Shown here one piece after another: positions 1 through 9,426 of a DNA stretch of 64,000 nt. The stretch lies in assembly GCF_006351005.1 (NCBI RefSeq), contig NZ_VENP01000007.1, forward strand, positions 19,684 through 83,683. Direction: 5' to 3'. Origin of the DNA: Miniimonas arenae. Its GTDB lineage: Bacteria > Actinomycetota > Actinomycetes > Actinomycetales > Beutenbergiaceae. The notes under the pieces are model-generated. The model was given only the letters and a program-made list of their open reading frames with translations, was not told the DNA's origin and did not search any database. The translations under genes and the position numbers were made by a program. Each line of letters begins with the position of its first letter. The first letter of the stretch is position 1.

Positions 1-480
1 GCCCAGACCGTCTCGGCGGCGGCGATGGCGCTCGGCCACGGCCTGCAGGACGCCCAGAAGACGATGGGCGTCATCTTCCTCGCGCTGCTGTCCGCAGGCT
101 GGGTGCGCGCCGACGACGCGATCCCCCTGTGGGTGAAGCTCCTCGCGGCGCTGGCGATCTCGCTCGGCACGTGGTCGGGCGGGTGGCGGATCATGCGGAC
201 GCTGGGGCGGCGACTGATCGACCTGGACCCCCCGCGCGGGTTCGTCGCCGAGTCGGTCTCCGCATTCGTGCTCTACGTCATGGCGATGGGGCTGCACGCC
301 CCGGTCTCGACCACCCAGACGATCACGTCGGCGATCATGGGTGTCGGCGCCACCCGACGACTGTCCGCCGTGCGCTGGGGCGTCGCGGGCAACATCGGCG
401 TGGCGTGGCTGCTCACGATCCCCGCTGCGGCGCTGGTCTCCGCCGGGAGCTACGCCGTGCTCGCCGCCGTGCTGCTCTGA
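1..480 (+). CDS. pit: PiT-family inorganic phosphate transporter, 3' part
   Basis: The frame is open from base 1 to a TGA at 478-480, so the start lies outside the window. The visible 159 residues contain the family signature GHGLQDAQKTMG near the N-terminal edge. Several hydrophobic segments follow, and the motif PVSTTQTITSAIMGVG lies around residues 100-115, matching the second conserved repeat of PiT proteins. PiT carriers import phosphate as a metal-phosphate complex, driven by protons or sodium, at low affinity. It converges on pstB, so low- and high-affinity phosphate uptake genes lie tail to tail. The family call is secure; the exact ion coupling cannot be seen. Confidence 0.9.
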   Translation, partial: AQTVSAAAMALGHGLQDAQKTMGVIFLALLSAGWVRADDAIPLWVKLLAALAISLGTWSGGWRIMRTLGRRLIDLDPPRGFVAESVSAFVLYVMAMGLHAPVSTTQTITSAIMGVGATRRLSAVRWGVAGNIGVAWLLTIPAAALVSAGSYAVLAAVLL

Positions 481-485
481 CGCGA

Positions 486-515
486 AAGGCCGGCTCCCGT
501 TCGGGAGCCGGCCTT
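486..515. terminator. Bidirectional hairpin terminator between pit and pstB
   Basis: A perfect 13-bp stem (486-498 with 503-515) with a GTTC loop starts six bases after the pit stop. It begins with AA and ends with TT, so a short T run follows the stem on either strand. It lies between two convergent genes and should serve both. Confidence 0.85.
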
Positions 516-574
516 CGCCGTCGTGCGTGCGTGCGCGTGGTGCGAAGCGGTGCGCCGGGGCGCACCGCCGCGGC

Positions 575-1354
575 TCACCCGAAGCGGCCGGAGATGTAGT
601 CCTCGGTCTGCTTCTGCGAGGGCGCGGAGAACATCGTGGTGGTGTCGTCCATCTCGACGAGCTGGCCGGGCTTGCCCGTGGCTTCGAGGTTGAAGAAGCC
701 CGTGCGGTCGGAGACGCGCGAGGCCTGCTGCATGTTGTGCGTGACGATGACGATCGTGTAGTCGGCCTTGAGCTCCGCGATGAGGTCCTCGATCGCGAGC
801 GTGGAGATCGGGTCGAGCGCCGAGCACGGCTCGTCCATGAGGAGCACCTGCGGCGACACCGCGATCGCGCGGGCGATGCACAGGCGCTGCTGCTGGCCGC
901 CGGACAGGCCCGAGCCGGGCTTGTCAAGGCGGTCCTTGACCTCGTTCCACAGGTTCGCGCCGCGCAGGGAGCGCTCGACGAGGGCGTCGGCGTCGGAGCG
1001 CGAGAGGCGCTTGTTGTTGAGCTTCACCCCGGCCAGCACGTTCTCCTTGATGGACATCGTGGGGAACGGGTTCGGCCGCTGGAACACCATGCCGATCTGG
1101 CGGCGGACCTCGACCGGGTCGACGTCGCGGCCGTAGATGTCCACGCCGTCCATGACGGCCTTGCCCTCCACGCGGGCCTTCGGGATCACCTCGTGCATCC
1201 GGTTGAGCGTGCGCAGGAAGGTGGACTTCCCGCACCCGGACGGGCCGATGAGGGCGGTGACGGAACGCGGCTCGATGGCCATGTTCACGCCCTTCACGGC
1301 CAGGAAGTCGCCGTAGTAGATGTCGAGGTCGCTGACGTCGATGCGCTTGGACAT
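575..1354 (-). CDS. pstB: Phosphate ABC transporter ATP-binding protein PstB
   Basis: 259 residues, the usual PstB length. Walker [10 protein letters not shown] is at residues 37-45, the ABC signature LSGGQQQR at 150-157 and Walker B VLLMDEP at about 170-176. The typical PstB stretch with QRPNPFP lies near residue 92. It energises high-affinity phosphate import through PstC and PstA on the inner face of the membrane. It is the last gene of the pstS-C-A-B order, 46 nt after the pstA stop, with a GGAGACCC ribosome-binding site before its ATG. Confidence 0.97.
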   Translation of the reverse strand: MSKRIDVSDLDIYYGDFLAVKGVNMAIEPRSVTALIGPSGCGKSTFLRTLNRMHEVIPKARVEGKAVMDGVDIYGRDVDPVEVRRQIGMVFQRPNPFPTMSIKENVLAGVKLNNKRLSRSDADALVERSLRGANLWNEVKDRLDKPGSGLSGGQQQRLCIARAIAVSPQVLLMDEPCSALDPISTLAIEDLIAELKADYTIVIVTHNMQQASRVSDRTGFFNLEATGKPGQLVEMDDTTTMFSAPSQKQTEDYISGRFG

Positions 1355-1400
1355 GGGTTCTGGGTCTCCTTGTGCGGTGGCGGCTGCTGGTCCGAGCGCG

Positions 1401-2336
1401 CTACTTCTCGGCGATCGAGAACCGGCGGCTGATGAACCGCGCGACGAGGTTGAGCAGCATGATCATGACGATGAGGACGAGCGCGGCGCCCCAGGCGCGG
1501 TCGGCGCCCACCCCCTGGGAGTCCTGCGCGTACTGGCTGTAGGCGAACACCGGCAGCGTCGCGACGCGACCGTCCAGCATGTTGGTGTTCACGGTCGTGA
1601 CGATGCCCACGGTGAGCAGGAGCGGAGCGGTCTCGCCGATGACGCGGGCGATCGCGAGCACGATCGAGGTCACGATGCCGGCGAGCGAGGTGCGCAGCAC
1701 GACCTTGATGATCGTGAGCCACTTCGGCACGCCGAGCGCGTACGCGGCCTCGCGCAGCTCGTTCGGCACGAGCCGGAGCATCTCCTCGCAGCTGCGCACC
1801 ACCACGGGGATCATCAGCACCGAGAGCGCGACGGCGGCCATCAGCCCCGAGCGGTACGCGGGACCCACGAGGAGCGCGAAGAGCGCGACGGCGAACAGGC
1901 CCGCCACGATCGACGGGATGCCGGTCATCACGTCGACGAAGAACGTGAGCGTCTTCGCCAGCCGGCCGGTGCCGTACTCCACGAGGTAGATCGCCGCGAG
2001 CAGGCCGATCGGCGCCGAGATCAGCGTCGCGAGCGCCGTGATCTGGAGCGTGCCGAGGATCGCGTGCTCGACGCCGCCCGTCGTCATGTCGCCGAAGACG
2101 CCCGCCATGTCGGTGGTGAGGAAGTCCCAGCTGATCATCTTGCCGCCGCGGACCACCACCTCGACCAGCAGCGAGATCAGCGGGATGAGCGCGATGAGGA
2201 ATGCGACGGTGACGACGACGGCCATGATCGTGTTGGTCCGCTTGCGGCGCCGGCCGCTCGCCGTCGTGGCGAACGACGGCGCGGCGTCGGTCGGCGTGGG
2301 CGTCGGGCCGGTCGGTGACTGGGTCTGGACGGCCAT
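1401..2336 (-). CDS. pstA: Phosphate ABC transporter permease PstA
   Basis: 311 residues with about six hydrophobic segments and the binding-protein-dependent permease loop ([19 protein letters not shown]) that contacts PstB. The start at 2336 (MAVQTQ) is chosen because its ATG shares one base with the pstC stop (TGATG), a typical translational coupling. A longer open frame runs upstream, but it reads as the opposite-frame shadow of pstC. It forms the phosphate channel together with PstC. Confidence 0.96.
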   Translation of the reverse strand: MAVQTQSPTGPTPTPTDAAPSFATTASGRRRKRTNTIMAVVVTVAFLIALIPLISLLVEVVVRGGKMISWDFLTTDMAGVFGDMTTGGVEHAILGTLQITALATLISAPIGLLAAIYLVEYGTGRLAKTLTFFVDVMTGIPSIVAGLFAVALFALLVGPAYRSGLMAAVALSVLMIPVVVRSCEEMLRLVPNELREAAYALGVPKWLTIIKVVLRTSLAGIVTSIVLAIARVIGETAPLLLTVGIVTTVNTNMLDGRVATLPVFAYSQYAQDSQGVGADRAWGAALVLIVMIMLLNLVARFISRRFSIAEK

Positions 2337-3331
2337 CAGTTGGCTCCCGAGAAGGCGGCGCGGCGCGAGACGATCCAGCGCGCGATCATGTTGACGACGA
2401 GGGTGATGGCGAACAGCGCGAGACCCGAGGCGATGAGCACGCTCACGCTGAGCCCGTGCGCCTCGCGGATCTGCTGGGCGATGTTCGCGGCGATCGTCTG
2501 GTGCTGCGCGCTCTGCAGGATGTGCCAGCTGAAGAACGACGAGCCCTTGGCGAACGGCGCCAGGATCATCAGCACGGCCATCGTCTCGCCGAGCGCGCGG
2601 CCCAGCCCGAGCATCGACGCGGAGATCACGCCGGACCGGCCGAACGGCAGGATGGCCATCCGGGCGACCTCCCAGCGCGTCGCACCGAGCGCGAGCGAGG
2701 CCTCGATGTGCAGGCGGGGGGTCTGCAGGAAGACCTCGCGCGACACCGCGGTCACGATGGGCAGCACCATGACGGCCAGCACGACCGCGGCCGAGGTGAT
2801 GTTCTTCGCCGGCGGGGCGTAGTCCGCGAGCAGCGGGATGAAGCTGAACGTCGTCGAGACCCAGTCGAAGAACGGGCCGACGAGCGGCACGAGCCAGTAG
2901 AAGCCCCAGAGGCCGTAGACGACCGACGGGATCGCGGCGAGCAGGTCGATGGCGTAGGCGACCGGCCCGGCCAGGCGCTTCGGCGCGTAGTGCGCGATGA
3001 ACAGCGCGATCGCGATCGACAGCGGGACCGCGATGACGAGCGCGATGATCGCGGCGAGCACGGTGCCGAAGACGAGCGGGGCGATGTACTGCCCGAGGCT
3101 GAGGCCGCGGGTGAAGTCGGCGATGTCCTGCGTCGACGACGTGATCGCCGGCAGCGCCTCCCGCAGGAGGAACGCGGCGACGGCCACGAGGGTCGCGAGG
3201 ATGAGGATGCCGGAAGCGAGCGAGATGCCCGAGAACAGCCGGTTGCCGAAGCGGCCCGGGTGCTTGGTGTGGTCGCTGAGCGGCTCGGGAGCCACCGCGT
3301 CCACGGGGTCCGGCCTCACGTCGGTGCTCAC
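2336..3331 (-). CDS. pstC: Phosphate ABC transporter permease PstC
   Basis: 331 residues. An N-terminal cytoplasmic tail is followed by about six membrane spans and the permease coupling loop around residues 210-230 (ASLALGATRWEVARM). It pairs with PstA. It lies 162 nt downstream of pstS, separated by two strong hairpins, and overlaps pstA by one base. The start codon at 3331 is GTG. Confidence 0.96.
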   Translation of the reverse strand: MSTDVRPDPVDAVAPEPLSDHTKHPGRFGNRLFSGISLASGILILATLVAVAAFLLREALPAITSSTQDIADFTRGLSLGQYIAPLVFGTVLAAIIALVIAVPLSIAIALFIAHYAPKRLAGPVAYAIDLLAAIPSVVYGLWGFYWLVPLVGPFFDWVSTTFSFIPLLADYAPPAKNITSAAVVLAVMVLPIVTAVSREVFLQTPRLHIEASLALGATRWEVARMAILPFGRSGVISASMLGLGRALGETMAVLMILAPFAKGSSFFSWHILQSAQHQTIAANIAQQIREAHGLSVSVLIASGLALFAITLVVNMIARWIVSRRAAFSGAN

Positions 3332-3373
3332 GCTGCGCCTTTCTGCACGGTGGCGGGGGAAGGTCGAGGGTTC

Positions 3374-3474
3374 GCGGCGGCGCCCCGGTTCGGAGCGGAC
3401 TTGGGGCGCCGCCGCTGATCACTCGGCTGGGGCGGCGCCGCGGGTCCTCGATGAGGACCCGCGGGCGCCGCCCC
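3374..3474 (-). terminator. Double hairpin between pstS and pstC (attenuator or mRNA stabiliser)
   Basis: Reading along the transcript, the first hairpin covers 3429-3474. It has an inner perfect 11-bp stem around a 3-nt loop, an outer GC-rich stem of about ten pairs, and one bulge. A second hairpin has a 13-bp stem, 3374-3386 with 3403-3415. Neither has a T-tract. The position, directly after the binding-protein gene and before the permeases, suggests partial termination or protection of the pstS mRNA 3' end, giving more PstS than PstCAB. That role is inferred. Confidence 0.75.
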
Positions 3475-3492
3475 GGAGCGGTCGCAGGGTGA

Positions 3493-4632
3493 TCAGGCGC
3501 CCTTGATCTGCGCGATCGCGGCGTCGATCTTGGTGCGCAGGTCGTCCGAGATCGGCGCGGAGCCCGCGACGCTCGGCTCGGCGGCGCGCGCCTGACCCTC
3601 CTCGCTCGTCACGTACGTGAAGTACGCGGCGACGTTCGCGGCGTCCGACGCGGAGTCGTACGTGCTGCAGCCCGCGAGGTACGACACGAGGATCAGCGGG
3701 TAGGCACCGGCCTCGGTCGTGGTGCGGTCGATCTTGTAGGTGATGCGCAGGTCGGTCGCGTCGTCCGTGAGCGGCGAGGCGTCCAGGCCCTTGGCGGCGG
3801 CGTCCGCGTCGGGGCCGACGAAGTCCTCGCCGACCTGCACCGCGACGGTACCGAGGTCGCCGGCCTGGGACGCGTCGGCGTAGCCGATCGCACCCACGGC
3901 GGCGCCGACCGTCGCGATCATGCCGGACGTGCCGTCACCGGACTGCACCGACGCGATCGGCCACGCGTCGTCGGCCTCGTAGGTCCACACGTCGGGCGCG
4001 GTCTGACCGAGGTAGTCGGTGAAGTTCTTCGTCGTGCCCGAGTCGTCCGAGCGGTTCACCACCGTGATCTTGGTGGCCGGCAGGGTGGCGTCCGGGTTCA
4101 GCGCCGCGATGGCCGCGTCGTCCCAGGTGGTGATCGCACCGGAGAACACCTTCGCGAGGGTGTCGGCGTCGAGCTGGATGTGCTCCACACCCGCGTCGGG
4201 GAGGTTGTACACCACGGCGATCGGGGAGATGTAGACCGGGAGCTCCACGACCTCGCCGCCCGCGCAGCGCTCGGTGCCCGAGGCGAGCTCGTCGTCGTTG
4301 AAGTTGGAGTCCGTGCCGGCGAAGAGCGTGCCGCCGGCGAGGAACTGCTCGCGGCCACCGCCCGAGCCGACCGGGTCGTACGTCACGGTGACGTCGGGGT
4401 TCGCCTCGGTGAAGCCGGCGACCCAGCCCTCCTGGGCCTTGGCCTGGGACGACGCCCCCGCGCCGGCCAGGTTGCCGGACAGGTCGCCGGACGCCGCGGA
4501 CTCGCCACCACCGGCGGTCGAGTCGCTGCCACCGGAGTCACCGGACGACGCCGACGACCCACAGGCCGCAAGCACGAGTGCCGTGCTCGCGGCGAGGATC
4601 GCGTACGTGCCACGACGGATCGACTGCTTCAC
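3493..4632 (-). CDS. pstS: Phosphate-binding lipoprotein PstS
   Basis: A signal peptide with lipobox LVLAACGSS is followed by a Ser/Gly-rich linker and a phosphate-binding domain with LAGAGASSQAKAQEGW and later VNRSDDSGTTKNF, both typical of PstS ligand contacts. Length is 379 residues from the GTG at 4632, which has GGGGAA six bases upstream. An in-frame ATG at 4644 would add four residues but has no clear ribosome-binding site. It captures extracellular phosphate for PstCAB. A PHO box about 90 nt upstream points to PhoP control. Confidence 0.95.
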   Translation of the reverse strand: MKQSIRRGTYAILAASTALVLAACGSSASSGDSGGSDSTAGGGESAASGDLSGNLAGAGASSQAKAQEGWVAGFTEANPDVTVTYDPVGSGGGREQFLAGGTLFAGTDSNFNDDELASGTERCAGGEVVELPVYISPIAVVYNLPDAGVEHIQLDADTLAKVFSGAITTWDDAAIAALNPDATLPATKITVVNRSDDSGTTKNFTDYLGQTAPDVWTYEADDAWPIASVQSGDGTSGMIATVGAAVGAIGYADASQAGDLGTVAVQVGEDFVGPDADAAAKGLDASPLTDDATDLRITYKIDRTTTEAGAYPLILVSYLAGCSTYDSASDAANVAAYFTYVTSEEGQARAAEPSVAGSAPISDDLRTKIDAAIAQIKGA

Positions 4633-4717
4633 TTCGTTCCCCATTCGTCGGGTCTGCGGGCACGCGTGTGTCCGCCATGACGAGAAGGTAGGAAGGGCGG
4701 GTGACGCGCCGCCCGGC

Positions 4718-4739
4718 GCAGGGTGAATGCGAGGTGAAC
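4718..4739 (-). promoter_or_regulatory. PHO box (PhoP-type operator) upstream of pstS
   Basis: On the minus strand two adjacent 11-nt units read GTTCACCTCGC (4729-4739) and ATTCACCCTGC (4718-4728). This fits the actinobacterial PHO-box plan, in which tandem 11-nt direct repeats begin with GTTCACC-like heptamers. A degenerate third unit may lie at 4740-4750. Its distance from pstS suits activation by PhoP when phosphate is scarce. The repeats are seen; regulator binding is inferred. Confidence 0.8.
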
Positions 4740-4807
4740 GAGCGGCGACACCTTGCCCGATCGTGGGAACGATCACACCGAACGGCGTCCTCCGTGACTC
4801 AGCCGTG

Positions 4808-6055
4808 TCAGCTCTTGGCCGCCAGCACGTGGGCCGCGGCCTCGTCGACCCGGGCCGCGAACGTGGCGTCGGACTGCGCCTTCGCGAGCACGGCGGCCAC
4901 CATCTCCGCGGCCACCGTCGGGTCGGCCGAGACGAGGATGACGTCGCAGCCCGCCGCGATCGCGTTGACCGCGCGGTCGCCCGGCGACCACGCGGCGACG
5001 GCCTCGGCCGCCGACACGTCGTCGGTCATCACCGCGCCCGTGAAGCCGAGAGTGCCCCGCAGCAGGTCGGTCACGATCGACGAGGAGAACAGCGCGGGGT
5101 CGGCCGGGTCGAGCTGGGTGTAGATCGCCGAGGAGACCATCACCCACGGCGCCCCCTGCCCGATGACCGTGGCGAACGCCTGCACGCTGGGCGAGCTCGC
5201 CGTCGTCTGCGTGTCGGTGACGTTCGCGGTGGTGTCCGTGTTCTGCGTGACGAGGCCCAGACCGGGGAAGTGCTTGAAGACCGTGCCGACGCTCGCCGTC
5301 GCCATGCCGTCCGCGAAGGCGCGGCCCGCCGTCGCCACCGCCTGCGCGTCGTACCCGAACTCCCGGTCGAACGCGCCGATGGGCGCGTTGCCCGCCGCGG
5401 CCTCGGCGCTCGCCGGCACGTCCAGCACGGGCGCGAGGTTGAGCGTGACTCCGGCGGCGTGGAGCTCCCCGCCCCACGTCGCGGCCGAGGACTCCAGGTC
5501 GCTCGTGGCCAGCTGGCCCTGCTGGAGCGCGGACGGCATCGTGGAGAACCCCGGACCGCTGAGCACCTGCACCTGACCGCCCTCCTGGTCGGTGGCCACG
5601 AGCACCGGCACGGGCGACGTCGAGGCGGAGGTCAGCGTCGTGACCACGGCGCTGGTCGCGTCGACGCCGGCGCTCGAGCGGCCGTGCAGGAACACGCCGC
5701 CGACGGCGAGCCTGCTCACGGCGTCCAGGGTCACGGCGTCGGCGCTGGACGCGCTCGAGCCCACGACGAAGAGCTGGCCCACCCGCTGCTCGAGGGTGAG
5801 GGACTGCACCGGGTCGGGCGTCGGGCTGGGGGTGGGGCTCGGCGTCGGACTGGGCGCCGGGCTGGGCGTCGGGGCGGTCGTCGACGGGGCCGTGCTCGGG
5901 CTGGGGGACGGAGCGGACGACGGCGAGGAGCACCCGACGAGGGCGAGCGCGGCCAGCACGGTGGCCGCGACGCCCGCGGCGCCTCGCGCGTTCCGCAAGC
6001 CCCGAGCGGTGCGTCGCACGGGCCGGGCGAAGGTCTGCGACATGGGGGCGATCAT
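4808..6055 (-). CDS. GH3 beta-N-acetylhexosaminidase-like lipoprotein
   Basis: 415 residues from the ATG at 6055; an in-frame ATG at 6043 is an equal candidate, since neither has a clear ribosome-binding site. A lipoprotein signal (ALALVGCSS) is followed by a Pro/Ser/Thr linker of about 35 residues, suggesting surface anchoring with the domain held off the membrane. The GH3 barrel has ATDQEGGQVQ, KHFPGLG and AVMTDDVS, the last carrying the nucleophile Asp. The NagZ acid/base loop (Asp-Ser-His) reads NTDTTANV here, so the His is missing. It probably acts on N-acetylglucosaminides such as cell-wall fragments. It lies upstream of pstS on the same strand but is separated from it by the PHO box. 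Confidence 0.85.
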   Translation of the reverse strand: MIAPMSQTFARPVRRTARGLRNARGAAGVAATVLAALALVGCSSPSSAPSPSPSTAPSTTAPTPSPAPSPTPSPTPSPTPDPVQSLTLEQRVGQLFVVGSSASSADAVTLDAVSRLAVGGVFLHGRSSAGVDATSAVVTTLTSASTSPVPVLVATDQEGGQVQVLSGPGFSTMPSALQQGQLATSDLESSAATWGGELHAAGVTLNLAPVLDVPASAEAAAGNAPIGAFDREFGYDAQAVATAGRAFADGMATASVGTVFKHFPGLGLVTQNTDTTANVTDTQTTASSPSVQAFATVIGQGAPWVMVSSAIYTQLDPADPALFSSSIVTDLLRGTLGFTGAVMTDDVSAAEAVAAWSPGDRAVNAIAAGCDVILVSADPTVAAEMVAAVLAKAQSDATFAARVDEAAAHVLAAKS

Positions 6056-6181
6056 GCCGGACCGGGAGCGCCGCGTCGGCCAGCTGGACGCAACAATCTC
6101 GCCAAGGGCCGGCCAAGGGGCGGGCGGCACGGGGCACGTGCGCGCACGGGCGTGCGCCCGGTGATCGTCCGGTGGGCCGCG

Positions 6182-7186
6182 TCAGACGGGCGGCCTGCTC
6201 CGCTCGGCGGCGACGATCCGCACACCCCGGCGGTGGCGCGGGAGCACGTGCACGACGAGCAGCTCGCCGGTGCGCAGGTACGGGTTCTCCCGCGGCAGCG
6301 TGGCGCGCACGCGCGAGGACGCACGGCTGGCGAGCGCCTCGAGAACAAGCGGGAGCACGGGCCGGTGGGTACAGAGCACGGCACCCTCGGGCACATCGAC
6401 CCCGCGCCGGTGCCGGAACTCCCCGACGAGGCGCGTCACCGCGCTGCGGGCCGCGCCGGGCCGACGCTTCGCGGCGGCCTCCGTCAGCTCGGGCACCGCG
6501 ACGGACGTGAGCCCCGACGCGAGCGCGTACGGCCGGACCGACGCGGCACACCGCTCCCACGGACTCGTGTAGACCTCGGACACCCCGTACGCGGCGAGCA
6601 TCCCGACCGCCGCGACGGCCTGGTGCAGTCCGACGGCGGTGAGCGGCCGGTCGTCCTCGCCGCCCTTCCACGCGCTTCGCTTCTTGGCCCGGCCGTGCCG
6701 CAGCACCACTAGCGCGCGGGTGTCGAGGTGGCCGTCGTCCCACAGGTCCACGAGCGCGTCGAGCGGGAGTCGGTCGGCCGCGCGGGTGAGGACACGGCGC
6801 GCCTCGGGCACCGTCACCCAGCGGGCCTCGTCGATCTCCTCGGGCGAGCACCGCGGCACGACACCGCGCGCCGCGAGCGCGGGTGACCCGGAGTCCAGCA
6901 CGCGGGCGGCCCAGTAGTGGCACTGCTTGAGGCGGCCGTCGGAGAGCCGGTAGCGCACGCCGGGCAGCGGCTGCCCGAGCACCACGGGCAGCCCGGTCTC
7001 CTCGCCGACCTCACGGACCGCGCAGACCGGCAGGCTCTCCCCCGGCTCGACCTTGCCCTTCGGCCAGGACCAGTCGTCGTACCGGGGCCTGTGCACGAGC
7101 AGGACCTGGAGGTGTCCGCGGTCCACGCGCCAGACGACTGCGCCGCCGGCGTGGATCGTCGGCGCGGGGAGCGGTGGGGTGGTCAC
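6182..7186 (-). CDS. mutT1: NUDIX hydrolase fused to RHG histidine-phosphatase domain (MutT1 type)
   Basis: 334 residues from a GTG at 7186; the upstream frame is Arg/Pro-rich and rejected. The N-terminal NUDIX box occupies residues 44-66 with REVGEETGL in its core. A histidine-phosphatase domain begins with VLRHGRAKKR at about residue 161. This is the architecture of mycobacterial MutT1, which removes 8-oxo-guanosine nucleotides and cleaves diadenosine polyphosphates, and which also lies beside ppk in mycobacteria. It follows ppk1 by 47 nt on the same strand, so co-transcription is likely. Confidence 0.88.
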   Translation of the reverse strand: MTTPPLPAPTIHAGGAVVWRVDRGHLQVLLVHRPRYDDWSWPKGKVEPGESLPVCAVREVGEETGLPVVLGQPLPGVRYRLSDGRLKQCHYWAARVLDSGSPALAARGVVPRCSPEEIDEARWVTVPEARRVLTRAADRLPLDALVDLWDDGHLDTRALVVLRHGRAKKRSAWKGGEDDRPLTAVGLHQAVAAVGMLAAYGVSEVYTSPWERCAASVRPYALASGLTSVAVPELTEAAAKRRPGAARSAVTRLVGEFRHRRGVDVPEGAVLCTHRPVLPLVLEALASRASSRVRATLPRENPYLRTGELLVVHVLPRHRRGVRIVAAERSRPPV

Positions 7187-7233
7187 GGGTGCACTGCGGG
7201 AGGCGCGGGGTGCCCTCAGGACTGCGGCCGGCA

Positions 7234-9426
7234 CTACCGCACGCTCACCCGGCCGCGCGGCCGCGAGATCAGCGCGCTCTGCAGGTCGAGGAGGGGCTCG
7301 CCGTCGGGGCCCAGGTGGTGACGCACCCACTGCTGCTCACCGTCGACGTGCACCTGGTGCCAGGACGAGGTGGTGTCGGCGACCGACAGCGCGAAGAGGT
7401 TCGCGAGCTGCGCGAGGTGGTCGGGATCGGTGAGCCGCACGAGCACCTCGACCCGGCGGTCGAGGTTGCGGTGCATGAGGTCGGCCGAGCCGATGAAGTA
7501 CTCGGGCTCACCATCGTTGGCGAACGCGTAGATCCGCGAGTGCTCGAGGAACCGCCCGAGGATCGAGCGCACCGTGATGTTCTCGCTCAACCCCGGCACA
7601 CCTGCCTTGATCGCGCAGATGCCGCGCACCACGATCTCGACGGGCACGCCGGCCTGGGACGCGCGGTACAGCGCGTCGATCGTGGCCTCGTCGACGATCG
7701 AGTTGACCTTGATCCGGATCCAGGCGTCCTTGCCCTCGCGGCGGTTGACGATCTCCCGCTCGATCCGCTCGATCAGGCCCGCGCGGATCGAGCGGGGCGC
7801 GACGAGCAGCCGGTGGAACCGGCTCTTGGGCGCGTAGCCCGAGAGCTGGTTGAAGAGCCGGGTGAGATCCTGGCCGACCTCGCCGTCGCACGTGAGCAGC
7901 CCGAGGTCCTCGTACAGCCGCGCGGTCTTGGGGTTGTAGTTGCCCGTACCGATGTGGCAGTAGCGGCGCAGGCCGTCGGACTCCTGGCGCACCACGAGCG
8001 AGAGCTTGCAGTGCGTCTTGAGGCCCACGATGCCGTACACGACGTGGACGCCGGCCTGCTCGAGCTTGCGGGCCCAGGAGATGTTCGCCTGCTCGTCGAA
8101 CCGGGCCTTGATCTCCACGATCGCGAGCACCTGCTTGCCCGCCTCGGCGGCGTCGATGAGCGAGTCCACGATCGGGGAGTTGCCCGACGTGCGGTAGAGC
8201 GTCTGCTTGATCGCGAGGACGGCGGGGTCGGCCGCCGCCTGCGCGAGGAACTGCTGCACGCTCGTGGAGAAGGAGTCGTACGGGTGGTGGAGCAGGATGT
8301 CCCGCTCGCGGATCGTGGCGAAGAAGTCCGTGGGGCTCGCGCTCTCGACCTCGGCGAGCGCACGCGGGGTGCGACCGGCGAACCGCGGGTACTGCAGGTC
8401 GGGGCGGTCCAGGTCCGCCACGACGTTGAGGCCCGTGAGGTCGAGCGGGGCCGGCAGCTCGTAGACCTCGTGCTCGACCACGCCGAGCTCGCGCACGAGC
8501 AGGCGGCGGATCTGCGGCGAGATGTCCGGGGCGAGCTCGAGCCGCACGGGCGGGCCGAACCGGCGCCGCAGCAGCTCCTTCTCGAGCGCCTTGAGGAGGT
8601 TCTCGGCGTCGTCCTCCTCGACCTCGAGGTCCTCGTTGCGCGTGACGCGGAACGAGTGGTGCTCCACCACGTCCATGCCCGGGAAGAGGTAGTGCAGGTG
8701 CGCCGCGATGAGCTCCTCGAGCGCGATGAGCCGGTTGGCCCCGCGCTCGTCGGCCTCGCCGGTCAGCGCCTCCTCCACCTTGACGAAGCGCGGGAGCGAC
8801 TGCGGCACCTTGACCCGGGCGAAGTGCTCCTTCTCCGTGGCCGGGTTGCGCACCACCACCGCGAGGTTGAGCGAGAGCCCCGAGATGTACGGGAAGGGGT
8901 GCGCCGGGTCCACCGCCAGCGGCGTGAGCACGGGGAAGATCTGCTTGCGGAAGAACCGGTGCAGGCGGTCCTGCTCCTCGTCCGCGAGGTCCTCCCAGTG
9001 CACGAACGTGATGCCCTCGCCCTCCAGGGCGGGCACGAGCTCGGACCGGAAGAGCTCGGCGTGCCGCGCCGTGAGCTCGTGGGCCCGGACCGAGATCGCC
9101 TCGAGCACCTGACGCGGCGTCAGCCCCGATGCGGCCGTGACGGCGATCCCCGTCGCGATGCGCCGCTTGAGTCCGGCGACCCGGACCATGAAGAACTCGT
9201 CGAGGTTCGAGGCGAAGATCGCCGCGAACCGGCACCGCTCCAGCAGCGCCAGCCCCGGGTCCTCGGCGAGCTCGAGGACGCGCTCGTTGAAGGCGAGCCA
9301 GGACAGCTCGCGGTCGGCGAACCGACCCTCGGGCAGCTGGACCTCGTCGGCCTCCGCCTGGCTCGCCACGTCCGGGAGCTCGTCGGAGAGGGTGTCGGGG
9401 GCGGCGGCGAACGCCTGGTCGGTCAT
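7234..9426 (-). CDS. ppk1: Polyphosphate kinase PPK1
   Basis: 730 residues, the usual PPK1 size. The N domain carries [16 protein letters not shown], and [15 protein letters not shown] follows. The catalytic part contains [20 protein letters not shown], and [12 protein letters not shown] with the histidine that is phosphorylated during the reaction. It reversibly makes polyphosphate from ATP at the inner membrane. The start at 9426 overlaps the mshD stop as ATGA, so translation is coupled to mshD. The grouping with pst genes and mutT1 fits phosphate storage. Confidence 0.96.
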   Translation of the reverse strand: MTDQAFAAAPDTLSDELPDVASQAEADEVQLPEGRFADRELSWLAFNERVLELAEDPGLALLERCRFAAIFASNLDEFFMVRVAGLKRRIATGIAVTAASGLTPRQVLEAISVRAHELTARHAELFRSELVPALEGEGITFVHWEDLADEEQDRLHRFFRKQIFPVLTPLAVDPAHPFPYISGLSLNLAVVVRNPATEKEHFARVKVPQSLPRFVKVEEALTGEADERGANRLIALEELIAAHLHYLFPGMDVVEHHSFRVTRNEDLEVEEDDAENLLKALEKELLRRRFGPPVRLELAPDISPQIRRLLVRELGVVEHEVYELPAPLDLTGLNVVADLDRPDLQYPRFAGRTPRALAEVESASPTDFFATIRERDILLHHPYDSFSTSVQQFLAQAAADPAVLAIKQTLYRTSGNSPIVDSLIDAAEAGKQVLAIVEIKARFDEQANISWARKLEQAGVHVVYGIVGLKTHCKLSLVVRQESDGLRRYCHIGTGNYNPKTARLYEDLGLLTCDGEVGQDLTRLFNQLSGYAPKSRFHRLLVAPRSIRAGLIERIEREIVNRREGKDAWIRIKVNSIVDEATIDALYRASQAGVPVEIVVRGICAIKAGVPGLSENITVRSILGRFLEHSRIYAFANDGEPEYFIGSADLMHRNLDRRVEVLVRLTDPDHLAQLANLFALSVADTTSSWHQVHVDGEQQWVRHHLGPDGEPLLDLQSALISRPRGRVSVR

